64,000 bases of DNA from an uncultured Eubacteriales bacterium (GCA_934462705.1 CAKSIH010000001.1:62001-126000); one strand, 5' to 3'; positions 50,170-60,952 are shown, counted from the first letter of the stretch. The notes: a model not told the origin generated them from the letters alone. Program-made: numbers and translations.

Positions 50170-50424
50170 TTAAACATAATTTTTTGAAGTAACATTATAA
50201 CGTTTTGCCTTTTTTAAAAGATATCTGTATCTTGCGATTAAAGATTCACGCTGATAAATGATACTATCAATTAAATCAGGATCCTCCTCCATTTCAAACC
50301 ACATTTCTGTACAGGCTATTTGAGAACATACATCGTTTATTTCCTTAAAAAACAAATCTTTGTTAAAATTCTCAATAGTGTTGGAGTCTTCACGTGCGCT
50401 AAAAATACTTCTCATACTTTGCAT
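50170..50424 (-). CDS. DUF2508 family (YaaL-like) protein
   Basis: An 84-residue helical protein of the DUF2508/YaaL group, recognised from EMEEDPDLIDSIIYQRESLIARYRYLLKKAK (in part: DPDLIDSIIY and ARYRYLL). The family is typically found upstream of bofA in spore-formers, and its function is unknown. The gene lies 21 bases before bofA and is probably co-transcribed with it. Confidence 0.85.
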   Translation of the reverse strand: MQSMRSIFSAREDSNTIENFNKDLFFKEINDVCSQIACTEMWFEMEEDPDLIDSIIYQRESLIARYRYLLKKAKRYNVTSKNYV

Positions 50425-50559
50425 AATAAAATCCTTCCTTTCAATTTTCAGGGAGACCCTACTGTAAAGGTTTTAATTAATAATATGATAATATATTAGT
50501 CACTTATTCCGGCGAATATACAAGTTTTATGTTTTACATATGTTATTTTATTACAGTAA

Positions 50560-52662
50560 TTAATTACACGGCATAAAATCTATCTTTCCAGTTGAAATAT
50601 TAGACGCTACAACAATAATTTTCATTTGATCTCCTATTGTTAATTTTTTCCCTGATGTAACATCAACATGGGACATGAATCCATCGAATTTAAAGTTTGA
50701 ATTCGCAAAATATTCAATTCCAATAAATCCTTCGACACTGTTTTCTAGTTCCACAAAAATACCGGTTTCAATTACACCACTTATTTTACCTGTGAAAGTC
50801 TGGCCAATGTGTAGGGAAATATACTCAGCCATATAACAAGCCTCTGCATCACGTTCCGCTTTCATTGCTCGAATTTCACACTCTGAAGTGTTTAAAGACT
50901 GCTGAGTTACAAAGCTGGTATACTTTTTTTGAATCTTTTTAATAGACTTTAATTTTAATACATCAGACAATATTCGGTGAATTGCAAGGTCCGAATACCT
51001 TCGTATTGGTGATGTAAAATGACAGTAATCTTTAAGTGCGAGACCAAAATGCCCAAGTGGTTCAGGAGAGTACTTGGCTTTTTGTAAAGTTCTTAAAACT
51101 TGACTTGAAATAATTTGTTTATACTTTGTACTTTCAGCTTCTTCTAAAAGCTTTGATAAATCAAATGATGTTAGTCCAGGTTTAATGTGGCTGGTTTTAA
51201 AGCCTAAACTACTTGCAATATGAGCAAGATAAAGAACTTTTTCAGGATCGGGCTCACCGTGCACTCGGTATATAAATGGAATATCCCGGCTGTCGGCAAA
51301 TTTTGCAACTGATATATTTGCAACTATCATGAATTGTTCAATTATTTTTTCAGATATTCCACGTTCACGCTTACAAACATTAACACATATTCCGTCTTTA
51401 TCAAGTGTGAATTTAGACTCGGTTGTATCAATAGGCATGTTGCCACGTTTTTTTGCATTTTTGTAAAGTAGAAAATAAAGTTCTTGTGCTAATTTTAAGG
51501 ATTTTTTGACGACCGAATATTTATATAAAATATTATCCGTTGCAGTGCCATCTAAAATACTATTTACTTCAGAGTACACACCTCTGACTTTTGAGCATAT
51601 AATGCTCTTTTTTAAATCAAATGATAAAATATTTCCATTTTTGTCAATATCTATAATAGCAGATAGGGTAAGCCTGTCTTCACCACTTTGTAGTGAGCAA
51701 ATACCGTTTGAAAGAGCTTCTGGAAGCATAGGTATCACTCGGTCTGCAAAATAAACAGAGTTTCCCCGTAATTTAGCATCCTCATCAATTTCTGAATTTT
51801 TTTTCACATAGTGAGAAACATCTGCAATGTGTACACCCAATTGATATCCAAATGAAGCCCTCTTTATAGAGATAGCATCATCTAAATCTTTGGCATCGCT
51901 CCCATCTATTGTAAATATTATTTCATCCCTAAGGTCAAGTCTGTTTTTTAAATCATTTGGCGAAATTTTTGCTTTTTCAAGCTTTTTAGCTTCATCAATA
52001 CTTTTAGTTGAAAAAATAGTTGGAATTGAATTTTTATCAATTATAGCATCTGCACAAACTCTAGCGCATTGAGATTCTCCGTATACTTTTATAACTTTAG
52101 CAAAAACCAAGTTACTTCCCTTATCTAAATAGACGGTAGCTTTAACTTTATCATCGGTAATAGCACCCATAGTTTTCCCTTTTTTTACTGGAATTGAAAA
52201 TCTATATCCGCTATCAGCAATAATTTCAAATCCTTTTCTGCTTTTAATAAAAGTTCCTATAATTGCCCGAGGTCCTTTTTTTACTATTTTCCATACAGAA
52301 CCGCTGTATCCTTTAGAAGTTTCTACGACTCTGTTGATTATTACGATATCGTTAATAAGAGCACCGCGGCTTTTTTCAACAGGAATGTGTATATCTTCTC
52401 CATCGGTGTAAAGGGGCTTTGCAAATAAAAAGTTTCTGGCATGAACAATTACTTTGGCAGATATTACTCCACATGCTTCTGGAGATACAAGTTTTCCTTT
52501 TTTTGTTTCAATGATTTTAGCATCTTCTTTTAGGTTGTTTATACACTCACAGATTTGTTTTTTATCATTATCTGCAAAATGTTTAAGTAAGTTATTCATG
52601 GCTATGCTGCAGTTTTTTGATTTTATATAGTTAATAATTTTTTTCTCAAGGTTTAAGTCCAA
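50560..52662 (-). CDS. rnr: Ribonuclease R
   Basis: Processive 3'-5' exoribonuclease that degrades structured RNA. Domains in order: N-terminal winged helix (to about residue 60), cold-shock-like OB domains (about 65-200), RNB catalytic domain with TIDGSDAKDLDDAISI (metal-binding Asp cluster, about 240-255), and an S1 domain (GKISGVIETGIFVELENSVEG, quoted in part as VIETGIFVELE). About 700 residues; the Lys-rich C-terminal tail of E. coli RNase R is missing. The TTG at 52660-52662 after GGAGGTGAAATA is chosen. Upstream frame extensions would run through the hairpins behind secG. The secG-rnr order is a standard Firmicute arrangement. Confidence 0.95.
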   Translation of the reverse strand: MDLNLEKKIINYIKSKNCSIAMNNLLKHFADNDKKQICECINNLKEDAKIIETKKGKLVSPEACGVISAKVIVHARNFLFAKPLYTDGEDIHIPVEKSRGALINDIVIINRVVETSKGYSGSVWKIVKKGPRAIIGTFIKSRKGFEIIADSGYRFSIPVKKGKTMGAITDDKVKATVYLDKGSNLVFAKVIKVYGESQCARVCADAIIDKNSIPTIFSTKSIDEAKKLEKAKISPNDLKNRLDLRDEIIFTIDGSDAKDLDDAISIKRASFGYQLGVHIADVSHYVKKNSEIDEDAKLRGNSVYFADRVIPMLPEALSNGICSLQSGEDRLTLSAIIDIDKNGNILSFDLKKSIICSKVRGVYSEVNSILDGTATDNILYKYSVVKKSLKLAQELYFLLYKNAKKRGNMPIDTTESKFTLDKDGICVNVCKRERGISEKIIEQFMIVANISVAKFADSRDIPFIYRVHGEPDPEKVLYLAHIASSLGFKTSHIKPGLTSFDLSKLLEEAESTKYKQIISSQVLRTLQKAKYSPEPLGHFGLALKDYCHFTSPIRRYSDLAIHRILSDVLKLKSIKKIQKKYTSFVTQQSLNTSECEIRAMKAERDAEACYMAEYISLHIGQTFTGKISGVIETGIFVELENSVEGFIGIEYFANSNFKFDGFMSHVDVTSGKKLTIGDQMKIIVVASNISTGKIDFMPCN

Positions 52663-52694
52663 TATTTCACCTCCAAGTTTCAAACTTAAAAATA

Positions 52695-52770
52695 TTGCCC
52701 TTACCAAGGGTTGCATGGCAAGGGCAAACATAATTTTACCCCATATTTTTAAATGTGGAGCAAAATTCAC
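52695..52770 (-). terminator. Two hairpins between secG and rnr
   Basis: On the minus strand a stem at about 52736-52769 (imperfect, ATTTTGCTCC arm) and a stem at 52695-52727 (TTGCCCTT with AAGGGCAA, further CCA/TGG pairs) followed by TATTTTTAAG. The second looks like an intrinsic terminator that would lower rnr expression from the secG promoter. Confidence 0.65.
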
Positions 52771-52792
52771 ATAGTTAGAATTAATGATTTAA

Positions 52793-53047
52793 TTAAAAGT
52801 TACTGAAAAAGAATAAAGCTGCATTTGTAGCAATGACTAAAATAAAAAATCCAACTGAAATAAATTTTGTCCAGCGCTCAAGGAAGGCGTCAATTGAACG
52901 TGATTTGTTTCTTGAGTAAAAAGTATCAGACGTACCCATTACTACTCCGACGTTTTGTTGATGACCTTCTTGCAAAAGAACAACCAAAATAATTAAAACT
53001 GAGAATATTAATAATAAGATACCTAGAACTAATTGTAATGTAGTCAT
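52793..53047 (-). CDS. secG: Preprotein translocase subunit SecG
   Basis: Small auxiliary subunit of the SecYEG protein-export channel. About 84 residues with two membrane helices (about 3-25 and 58-80). The cytoplasmic loop carries the family VVLLQEGHQQN and FYSRNKSRSIDAFLERWTK segments. The ATG at 53045-53047 follows AGGAGG by eight bases; a GTG nine bases upstream lies inside the ribosome site. Confidence 0.95.
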   Translation of the reverse strand: MTTLQLVLGILLLIFSVLIILVVLLQEGHQQNVGVVMGTSDTFYSRNKSRSIDAFLERWTKFISVGFFILVIATNAALFFFSNF

Positions 53048-53125
53048 GAAAAACACCTCCTAAACAAATTTACATATTTTCCAATACTATAATATCATAA
53101 TAAATTTTAAATTGCAATATAAATT

Positions 53126-56100
53126 TTAAAAATAAATCGACTTGCCTGTATGTAGTGAATATAAAATGCAGTTTTTTATAGGTTTATTTGTGCATTTAGA
53201 AAGAGCGAGCTTATAAAGATTTAGCTGTTTTTTATAATGTTCTTGTAGTTCTGAAATAGAATTTATCTTATTTGTTTTATAGTCGACTATATTAAGCTTG
53301 TCATTTTCCTCAAAAATACAGTCAATTGCGCCCTGAAGGACTATTTTTTGTTTTCCTAAATTATCAGGTAAGTCAGGATTTACTAAGCAAGCGGGGATAT
53401 TTACAGTAAATCTATATTCCCTTATAACATTATTAGACTTTAATATTTTGTCCATTAATTGGCTGTTTAATAATTTTTTTATAGAATTAATATTTATAAT
53501 TTTTGCCTGTTCTGAGGTCATAAACCCTAAATTTACTAAAAGGTCAATTTGAGATTGAATGTCTTTTTTTGCTTTTTCTAGATCTGCAAATTGTAAAAAA
53601 GCATGTGCGGCATTTCCTATATCTGTTGCAAGAATTTTTTTAGTGGATAAGAAATCAGGCTGTTTGGAAAAATTTAAATTTTCGCCCTCATAGTTTTCAT
53701 TTGTTAAAAGCTCCGAAACGGAGACCTTCGTAGGAGTATTGCACATATCTTTGAACCTATATTCTTTAAGTAAATTTTCTGAAACAGTTTTAATTATTTT
53801 TTGATTTATAAAAACATTTTTTTTATTATGAATCTTTTCGCAAGCAGGTTCTATGCTTGATGACTTAATTAAATTTATGGTCCAAGAGTCCTCGCTTTTA
53901 ACGGAAAGGCCGGGAAGAGAACATGCAATATCTCTTAAATATTTTCCGTCTGGGTGCCTTAATGCGCAAAGAATAATCCAGTCAGAAAAGCTCAATGCAC
54001 TTCTAACAACATATGGAGATATAACTTTTGCTTCTGTAATTTTAGAAGACAGGGAAGTAATTGTATTTTGGGCACTTTTTAAGGCAGTGATTATTATTAA
54101 TTTTTCTTTTGCACGGGTCATTGCAACGTATAAAATTCGCAGTTCCTCGGACATACTGCTTTTATTTATATCCAAATAAACCGCATCTCGTTGAAAAGTT
54201 GAATATTGCCTATAACTTTTTGGATCTCTCAAGTTAATTCCAAGCCCAAGAGATGGATGCAAAATTACACTATCTAAATCTTTATTAAACTTTCTAGAGC
54301 AGTTTGCAACGATACAAATTGGGAATTCAAGCCCTTTTGATCGATGAATGCTCATTATTCTTACGACGTTTGCATTTTCAGATGAAGAACTTGCAGCTAT
54401 CATATCAGAACCTTGTTCGACTATTCTATCAATTAATTTTACAAAAGAAAAAATACCTTTGTATCCGGAAGCTTCATAATTTCTTGCATATTCAGTTAAT
54501 AATCTTAAATTGTTAAGGCGAATTTGTCCGTTCTTCATGGTTTGAACCATAGAGGTATACCCAGTTTGCTCATATATATAATTTATTAATTTATCAGAGG
54601 GCATTGTAGCTGCAAGATTACGATAATTTTCTATTTGATTAATAAAATCTTTGCATTTTAAGTTTTTATTATCACAAAGTTTTTTAACCGAAAGATAGAT
54701 AGGGACATCTCTATTAGCTAGTCTAATTTCGCTTATTTCATCTAGTGTAAAGCCAAATATAGGACTAGTCATTATTGATAGCAATGGTATATCCTGTATA
54801 GGATTATCAATTACTCGTAAAAGAGATATGATAGTAGAAATCTCGGGAGTTTCTATAAATTTACCAGGAGTATCGGACCAAGCCGGTATGTTAAATTTTT
54901 CAAGCTCGTCCACAAATTTGCTGGCATGTTTATTTGCATTTCTAAGTAATATGCAAAAATCCTTGTATGTAACGGGGCGCCTTGAATTTCCATCTTGAAT
55001 TTCAGTTTCGGATTTTATCATGTTTTCTATAATTTTAGCAATATGCCGTGCCTCTAAAATGTTCATATCGGTTTCATCAGTGCTGTCAATATCAATTATA
55101 TCTAAGGAAAAATCAGTATCGTCTTTTTTAAAATAAGAAGCACCACAAATTAATTTTTCTTCATCAGTGTAGTTCATTTCTCCCAACTCTTCAGACATAA
55201 GTTGCTTAAAAACAAAATTTACACAGTTTATGATACCTCTTCTGCTCCTAAAGTTTTTTCCTAAAATAATTTTTGCCGGATAATTATTCTTTAAAGGACT
55301 ATAAATTTCATATTTATCTTTTCTTCTTAAAAATATTTCAGGCATTGCTTGTCTAAATCTATATATGCTTTGCTTTACGTCTCCGACCATGAACATATTG
55401 GATTCATCACGTGAGATGGCACGAAATATCATATCTTGTGCTTCGTTTGTATCTTGATATTCATCAACAATTACTTGCTCAAAGTTTTTAGAAATCTCAA
55501 TAGCATCCTCGGTTTTTTCAAACCCGAAAGCAGTTGGCTTGACTAAAAGCTTTAAGGTTAAGTGTTCTAGGTCCCCAAAATCTACAATTTTCTTTTCCTT
55601 TTTTAGTTCGTCTAGCTTACTTGAAAAAGCTTTGACGGTATCAAAGAGCTCAGCGACAATAAATCTTGTATTTTTTATGTCCCCTCGGCAGTCATCTGAA
55701 GAGATAAAGAAAATAGATAACAGTTTTTTTACTATATCCTTGGCTTCTTGCCTGTTAGAGAGAATATTATTTTTTAGTGGGTCATCGCTATATCCTACAA
55801 GGCGCTTTAAAGTGCTAAATTTAAAAAGGTGAAATGCTTTTGAAATGTCATTCCACGAACCAGTTTTGCAGGTTGCTTTTATGGAGTTTAAACAACATAA
55901 ATCTGCCGAAAAACTGCTAAGGTAAGCTTCTGATATTTTAGCGTCTTCATTTATAAGTTCAATGGATCTTTTGATAAGGCTTGTGCAATGCTCGAGTGCA
56001 CTTACAGCGTAGTCTATTAAGACTTTTCCCCATACAGTTTTCTCTGGTGGAATATCATTTTTGTACATTTCAAGTTTTTCATCAAGCCATTTTTCCGGAA

Positions 56101-56662
56101 AGGGGTGAGAGCGGATAAATTCATAAAGGAGGTTAATGGTATTTTCAAGTTTGCTGTCATCCTTAGAAGAACTAAATGCTTCCACAAGATTAAAAAATGA
56201 CTTTTCCTTTGTGCCATATTTATGTTCAAGAACCTCTTTTATTGCCTGATTTTTTAAAATGAGTATTTCATTGGAGTCGCAAATTCTAAAGTCAGGGGAG
56301 ATACCTAGCTTATAAAATTTTTCACGAATTAAATTGTTGCAAAAGCTGTGGATAGTACTTATATGCGAATTTGACATTAGAAGCTGCTGCCTTTGCAGGT
56401 TAAAGTTAAAAGGGTCATCTATTAAAAGCTCGGAAATTTTAGCACTTATACGCTCACGCATTTCACTGGCGGCAGCGTTTGTAAATGTTACAACTAAAAG
56501 CCTATCTGCATCGCAAGGGTTATTTTTATCACTTAGCATTTCAATTACTCTTTGTACCAAAACAGCGGTTTTTCCAGAGCCTGCTGCCGCTGATACCAAA
56601 ATAGAGCCATTTCTTGCAGTTATAGCGTTGCTTTGTTCTTGTGTCCATTTGCGTTCAGCCAA
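53126..56662 (-). CDS. addA: ATP-dependent helicase/nuclease subunit A
   Basis: The helicase-nuclease subunit of AddAB, which resects double-strand breaks for recombination until a Chi site. UvrD-like motifs: Walker A AAAGSGKTAVLVQR near residue 30, motif II VDEYQDTNEAQD, motif III GDVKQSIYRFRQA and motif VI VAMTRAKEKL. The C-terminal nuclease domain has GAIDCIFEEND and IVDYKTNK. About 1,178 residues. The TTG at 56660-56662 (MAERKWTQEQ) is preferred, with GGTGA upstream; a TTG at 56674 is possible. The start overlaps the end of addB, so the subunits are translationally coupled. Confidence 0.97.
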   Translation of the reverse strand: MAERKWTQEQSNAITARNGSILVSAAAGSGKTAVLVQRVIEMLSDKNNPCDADRLLVVTFTNAAASEMRERISAKISELLIDDPFNFNLQRQQLLMSNSHISTIHSFCNNLIREKFYKLGISPDFRICDSNEILILKNQAIKEVLEHKYGTKEKSFFNLVEAFSSSKDDSKLENTINLLYEFIRSHPFPEKWLDEKLEMYKNDIPPEKTVWGKVLIDYAVSALEHCTSLIKRSIELINEDAKISEAYLSSFSADLCCLNSIKATCKTGSWNDISKAFHLFKFSTLKRLVGYSDDPLKNNILSNRQEAKDIVKKLLSIFFISSDDCRGDIKNTRFIVAELFDTVKAFSSKLDELKKEKKIVDFGDLEHLTLKLLVKPTAFGFEKTEDAIEISKNFEQVIVDEYQDTNEAQDMIFRAISRDESNMFMVGDVKQSIYRFRQAMPEIFLRRKDKYEIYSPLKNNYPAKIILGKNFRSRRGIINCVNFVFKQLMSEELGEMNYTDEEKLICGASYFKKDDTDFSLDIIDIDSTDETDMNILEARHIAKIIENMIKSETEIQDGNSRRPVTYKDFCILLRNANKHASKFVDELEKFNIPAWSDTPGKFIETPEISTIISLLRVIDNPIQDIPLLSIMTSPIFGFTLDEISEIRLANRDVPIYLSVKKLCDNKNLKCKDFINQIENYRNLAATMPSDKLINYIYEQTGYTSMVQTMKNGQIRLNNLRLLTEYARNYEASGYKGIFSFVKLIDRIVEQGSDMIAASSSSENANVVRIMSIHRSKGLEFPICIVANCSRKFNKDLDSVILHPSLGLGINLRDPKSYRQYSTFQRDAVYLDINKSSMSEELRILYVAMTRAKEKLIIITALKSAQNTITSLSSKITEAKVISPYVVRSALSFSDWIILCALRHPDGKYLRDIACSLPGLSVKSEDSWTINLIKSSSIEPACEKIHNKKNVFINQKIIKTVSENLLKEYRFKDMCNTPTKVSVSELLTNENYEGENLNFSKQPDFLSTKKILATDIGNAAHAFLQFADLEKAKKDIQSQIDLLVNLGFMTSEQAKIININSIKKLLNSQLMDKILKSNNVIREYRFTVNIPACLVNPDLPDNLGKQKIVLQGAIDCIFEENDKLNIVDYKTNKINSISELQEHYKKQLNLYKLALSKCTNKPIKNCILYSLHTGKSIYF

Positions 56663-59600
56663 TATCTTCACCAACTTCCTTGTAAGAAAAACTATTCATA
56701 AGTTTGGATTTATCCACCTTTTTTATTTCTTTAAAATTATCTCCGTCCTCAAAAAGACAAATACTTTTATATGGGCAAAGGTCGCATGTATTAGTATCTG
56801 ACACCAATGGTACAGATGAAATTTTACCTTGTTTTAAATCATTAGCCATGGTTGATACCATATTTTTTACATACTTTAAGATGCTTGACAGTTCATCGAG
56901 GCTGACAACTGAAGATGTAGCGGTAAATTCACCATTTTTTACTGTTGCAGGAAGGAAAGCACCTTTTGCGTCTTTTTCCATATCTAAAATTATTTCGGGA
57001 TCCTTTAGTAAAAGTCCATTCATTTTTAATTGATTAAGTTTCATAGATTCTAGTTTTTGATCAGGAATATCTCTGTTGGCATTTACAATAGATGACTTCG
57101 CAGGCATATATAAAATTCCGGCAGGAACAACTTCACCATAAAGCTTTTTTCCATTTTGTAAAATTGCTGCCATATATATAAGCATTTGCATATTTAGACC
57201 ATAAAGTACCTCATTTAAGGAAAATTTACGGCTTCCGGTTTTATAATCCAGTATTCGAACATATGTGCCATCACCTTTTTTTAATATATCAACTCTATCA
57301 ATTTTACCTTCTATATAGACGTTTGTTCCATCATTAAGCTGAAGTTTTAGGGGTGGCAGTTTCCCTCTTGAAGACAACTCAAGCTCAAAGTCTGCAGGTG
57401 AAAAGCTGCTTTGTTGCAGTTCCGATGCAAGGTGTATAATAAGCGGCATGGCCGAATTTTTTACACGGTTTAAAAGATATGTAAAGCGCGGACCCTTATC
57501 TGACATTCCACCCAAAGCTTCATTAATATAGTCATTTAAAATGGCTGATACTTTACTGTATAATTCATCTTTTTCAAATGACAGAATATCCTCATATGAA
57601 AAAGATGAAAATATGCGTTCAAGAATAAAGTGCATTAATGTGCCATATCCCAGCGCATCAAATTTTACAGTTTTTCTTTCTTTGGCAAGCAGTGCATATT
57701 TGCAGAAAAATGAAAACTTGCATTTATAAAATTGCTCCACCTTGGAAGCAGATAGCCGTATGCTTTTGCCAAATAAATCTTTGCATAAGGTTTTATCTGA
57801 GACACAGAAATCTTTTTTACAGGAACTTCTGTTTAACGCGTCCATTTTTGTCTTATATTTTTCAGATTTGTAAAAAAAACATTTTAAGGTTTCTGAAAAT
57901 TCCGTATAATCATTAAAATGCTTGGCACATAGTTCAAAGGCCGGTTCCGGTGAGTAAATACTGTCTATTAAATTATCTTCAGTTTGCGATGTTTCTACTA
58001 CATTTTTTAAAATGCACCGAGTTTCTCGTATTATAGAAGATGGAATTTTTGCAGCACCCATAGATGTAGAACTAGAGTAGCTTATAAATAGTTTTTCGCT
58101 TGGAATGGAAATGGCTTTGTAAGCTAAAAATCTTTCATTTAAGGCAAGTCCTTGAAGAGAGTCAGATAAATTTAATCCTAAAGATAAAAGCTCTTTTCGT
58201 TCCGCATCGGTAAAAATTCCTGAAACGGCAGGTGTTCTAGGAAATTCCCCTTCTACAGCACCTATAACAAATGCAACTTTTATATTGTAGGAGCGAATTC
58301 TATCAGCTGAGCCAATGGTTACTTGGTCTAAATATTGAGGAATAAATGCGATATTGCTTGACTGAATAACTAATTTTAAAAGTTCTGCAAATCTTTTAGA
58401 TGTAATATATTTTTGGTCTAAAATGGTAGCAGCTTTATCAAGTACAGATATAAGAATTTCCCACAGGCGAACCTGCTCTTTTGCAGAATCAACTAGTTTA
58501 TCTTCAATTAATTGCTCAGAATATTTTTGTAGTTTTTCTGGAATAGCAAGCTCTTTTAATAATTCATAAACAGACTCAGACATACGTTTCCCGTTTGTAT
58601 TTTTTGTTTTTTCTTCAAAACTTTTAAGAGGAAATATTACTTTTTTTCTAAGCATATTGATTTCATCTAAAGTTGTTTTAGCATTTTCATCCATAGGTTT
58701 ACCAAGGCCAGTAGGATTTGATGTAAAATCTTGAAACCAGGAAGAGCCGGTTATAGACCAGAGGAAGACATAGTTTTCTAGTGTAGAAATTTCGTCTGTA
58801 GAAAGTTCTGTTAAACCTGTTTTGAGATATTTAAAAATAGCATCAGATGAAAAATTTGTATTTATAATCTCAAATGCGTATAAAATAAGAGACATAAGTG
58901 GTTTAGAGTCGATATTTTCACGGATATCCATAAAAAACGGGATGTTATATTTTTGCATGTAACAATCAATTATTCCCCTATATATTTCTTCGTTTCTACA
59001 TATAACTGCAAAATCTTTATATCTATATTTGCCATTAATTGTGAGGTCTTTTATAGTTTTACAAATGAAATTCGCTTCGTCATATAGGTTATTTGCAGTA
59101 TATATAACCACATTATCAACATGTTTATCATATTTAAGTTTTTGGGGACTGAAAATTTGTGATTCCAGAAAGGAAATATCATCTTTAGATCTTAAATTTT
59201 TATATAGATATTTATAGGGAGCAATCTTAATGCTGTTATTTTTCGCTAATGATAATATTCTTTTAATGTTTTTATTAACTTGAGAAAAAAGTGATAAGTC
59301 AAGATTATTAGAGCTTTGAGTAAAAGAATTTTCATCAGTACAAAAGGCCATATAGCAGTTTTTAGACTGTTTTAGTATAATTTCTAAAATGTTCAACTGC
59401 TGAATAGTAAAACCGTCAAATCCATCAATAAATACTTCGTAATCTGAAAAAAAATCAATGCTATTTAATGTGTCGCGCAGCCTGGATAAGTTATCAAGTG
59501 GATCTATGTAACTTTGTGCCAGTAAAGCTTCAAAAGCGTTTAAAATAATTGAGGTTTCATATAGTTTTGTTTTTAAAGTTCCGGGATTCAATTTAGAGGA

Positions 59601-60020
59601 GGTATCTAAAAGAAGATCGGTGTTTAAAGAGCAAAGTTTAAATTCCGTTAAAGCTGAAGTCATAAGTTCGATGAGCTCCATTTTGTTGGAGTTGCCTGAA
59701 AATATTTTAAGCTTATCCTGTACGGATTCTATGGCAAGACTCATTAACATCGTTCGATCTCCGGAATCAATTTGTTTTTTATTATTTTTACCGCATTTTA
59801 AGGAAACAAAGTCCACAAGGCGTGAAAAACTCATTACATTTACTTTAGATGCAAAGCATTCACCAAATTTATTTAATAAAGCGGTTTCGCTGTCAAAAGA
59901 GTTTTGCTCAGGAACAATAAGCATAACTTTGGTAGAGTTGCTTTTTAGTTTTTCTAATATTAAGTTGTGAATGTAGTACGTTTTTCCGCTACCGGCTCGA
60001 CCCAATATTAAGTGTAGCAA
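56655..60020 (-). CDS. addB: ATP-dependent helicase/nuclease subunit B
   Basis: Partner of AddA. A Walker A GRAGSGKTYY at the N-terminus lies in an otherwise inactivated helicase fold. The C-terminal RecB-type nuclease domain has GKIDRVDIL and LDYKTGSRKF. Four cysteines of an iron-sulfur cluster are visible: one in FYKCKFSFFCKY and the group CDLCPYKSIC near the end. 1,121 residues, normal length. TTG start at 60018-60020 with GAGGTGATT upstream. It is the first gene of the addB-addA pair. Confidence 0.97.
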   Translation of the reverse strand: MLHLILGRAGSGKTYYIHNLILEKLKSNSTKVMLIVPEQNSFDSETALLNKFGECFASKVNVMSFSRLVDFVSLKCGKNNKKQIDSGDRTMLMSLAIESVQDKLKIFSGNSNKMELIELMTSALTEFKLCSLNTDLLLDTSSKLNPGTLKTKLYETSIILNAFEALLAQSYIDPLDNLSRLRDTLNSIDFFSDYEVFIDGFDGFTIQQLNILEIILKQSKNCYMAFCTDENSFTQSSNNLDLSLFSQVNKNIKRILSLAKNNSIKIAPYKYLYKNLRSKDDISFLESQIFSPQKLKYDKHVDNVVIYTANNLYDEANFICKTIKDLTINGKYRYKDFAVICRNEEIYRGIIDCYMQKYNIPFFMDIRENIDSKPLMSLILYAFEIINTNFSSDAIFKYLKTGLTELSTDEISTLENYVFLWSITGSSWFQDFTSNPTGLGKPMDENAKTTLDEINMLRKKVIFPLKSFEEKTKNTNGKRMSESVYELLKELAIPEKLQKYSEQLIEDKLVDSAKEQVRLWEILISVLDKAATILDQKYITSKRFAELLKLVIQSSNIAFIPQYLDQVTIGSADRIRSYNIKVAFVIGAVEGEFPRTPAVSGIFTDAERKELLSLGLNLSDSLQGLALNERFLAYKAISIPSEKLFISYSSSTSMGAAKIPSSIIRETRCILKNVVETSQTEDNLIDSIYSPEPAFELCAKHFNDYTEFSETLKCFFYKSEKYKTKMDALNRSSCKKDFCVSDKTLCKDLFGKSIRLSASKVEQFYKCKFSFFCKYALLAKERKTVKFDALGYGTLMHFILERIFSSFSYEDILSFEKDELYSKVSAILNDYINEALGGMSDKGPRFTYLLNRVKNSAMPLIIHLASELQQSSFSPADFELELSSRGKLPPLKLQLNDGTNVYIEGKIDRVDILKKGDGTYVRILDYKTGSRKFSLNEVLYGLNMQMLIYMAAILQNGKKLYGEVVPAGILYMPAKSSIVNANRDIPDQKLESMKLNQLKMNGLLLKDPEIILDMEKDAKGAFLPATVKNGEFTATSSVVSLDELSSILKYVKNMVSTMANDLKQGKISSVPLVSDTNTCDLCPYKSICLFEDGDNFKEIKKVDKSKLMNSFSYKEVGEDIG

Positions 60021-60216
60021 GGAATCACCTCATAAAAGTTGAAATATATGATTCATTATAACATATCTCTCAAAATTATTCTCTTGTTAATGTTTCATAA
60101 AATAATCTTAATTTAAATGTGTGATTTGATCAAATGCCTGAAAATGTTGAATTGTTCTTATTGAGAAAAATGAAAGTTTTTTTGTGTGTTATAATAATAA
60201 AAAAGGAGGAAGAGAT

Positions 60217-60909
60217 ATGAAGAAGTTTATATCATCAATTTTAGTATTGGGTTTTACGGTAATGCCTATGAGCTATGTAGCGTTTGCTCAAGAGGAGACT
60301 AAAATATTAAGTGAAGTGCAAACTGAGACGGAGACAGAGTCTATACAAGCAGGAACGTCTGATAAGGAGCAAAAAGATCTTGAAATACAAGAGGATAATG
60401 ATATTGATAAAAAATCTGAAGATATAAAAGAAGAAAAAGATGCACAAATTTGTACTGAAAAAGTTCAACGTGAGATGATATCGGGATTAACACAGAAAGA
60501 CACGCAAGAGGAAAAATTTAAAGATATACAAAAAGATGTGAAAACTAATGAGGAATTCAAGAATTTTCAACTTTCCCCGGAAACAAAGAGCAAATTGAAA
60601 AAAATTGCTGTATCTTTGCCAATCTTTGTTGTAGGGGCAGTGGTAAGAGTCTTTTTTAACTATATTGTAAAAAACTCTGAAGATCAATTTAACGATTGTA
60701 ATAAAGTATCGGTTGAAAGCTGTTGGTCTGCTATTAAAAACAATGTAAGTGTAGAAGAGGCATGGAGTGGATATAATAAATGTAAGGCTTTAGCTAAAAA
60801 TGAATATTGCTCTAATGAATATACATTAATGAAAAATGCTAAAGTGCTGGATTTTGCTTTTAAGTTAGGTAAGTTTATATTTGATACATATAGAAAACAG
60901 CTATATTAA
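60217..60909 (+). CDS. Secreted acidic protein of unknown function
   Basis: A 230-residue protein from ATG 60217 (AGGAGGAAGAG upstream). A signal peptide (MKKFISSILVLGF, cleavage near YVAFAQ, about 27) is followed by about 100 very acidic Glu/Lys/Thr-rich residues. A hydrophobic helix (about 140-160, SLPIFVVGAVVRVFF) comes next, then a compact C-terminal part with regularly spaced cysteines (FNDCNK, VESCWS, YNKCKA, EYCSNE) that may form disulfides. I do not recognise a family. A TATAAT box with upstream TG lies at 60190, very close to the ribosome site. A terminator follows. Confidence 0.7.
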   Translation: MKKFISSILVLGFTVMPMSYVAFAQEETKILSEVQTETETESIQAGTSDKEQKDLEIQEDNDIDKKSEDIKEEKDAQICTEKVQREMISGLTQKDTQEEKFKDIQKDVKTNEEFKNFQLSPETKSKLKKIAVSLPIFVVGAVVRVFFNYIVKNSEDQFNDCNKVSVESCWSAIKNNVSVEEAWSGYNKCKALAKNEYCSNEYTLMKNAKVLDFAFKLGKFIFDTYRKQLY

Positions 60910-60918
60910 AACTTTGAT

Positions 60919-60952
60919 AAAAAAAGATAGGTTAAAAAACCTATCTTTTTTT
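60919..60952. terminator. Bidirectional intrinsic terminator between convergent secreted-protein genes
   Basis: A 15-bp stem (60919-60933 with 60938-60952, AGATAGGTT core, A4 loop) is flanked by A7 and T7 runs. Its right arm overlaps the last codons of the gene at 60941. Confidence 0.85.
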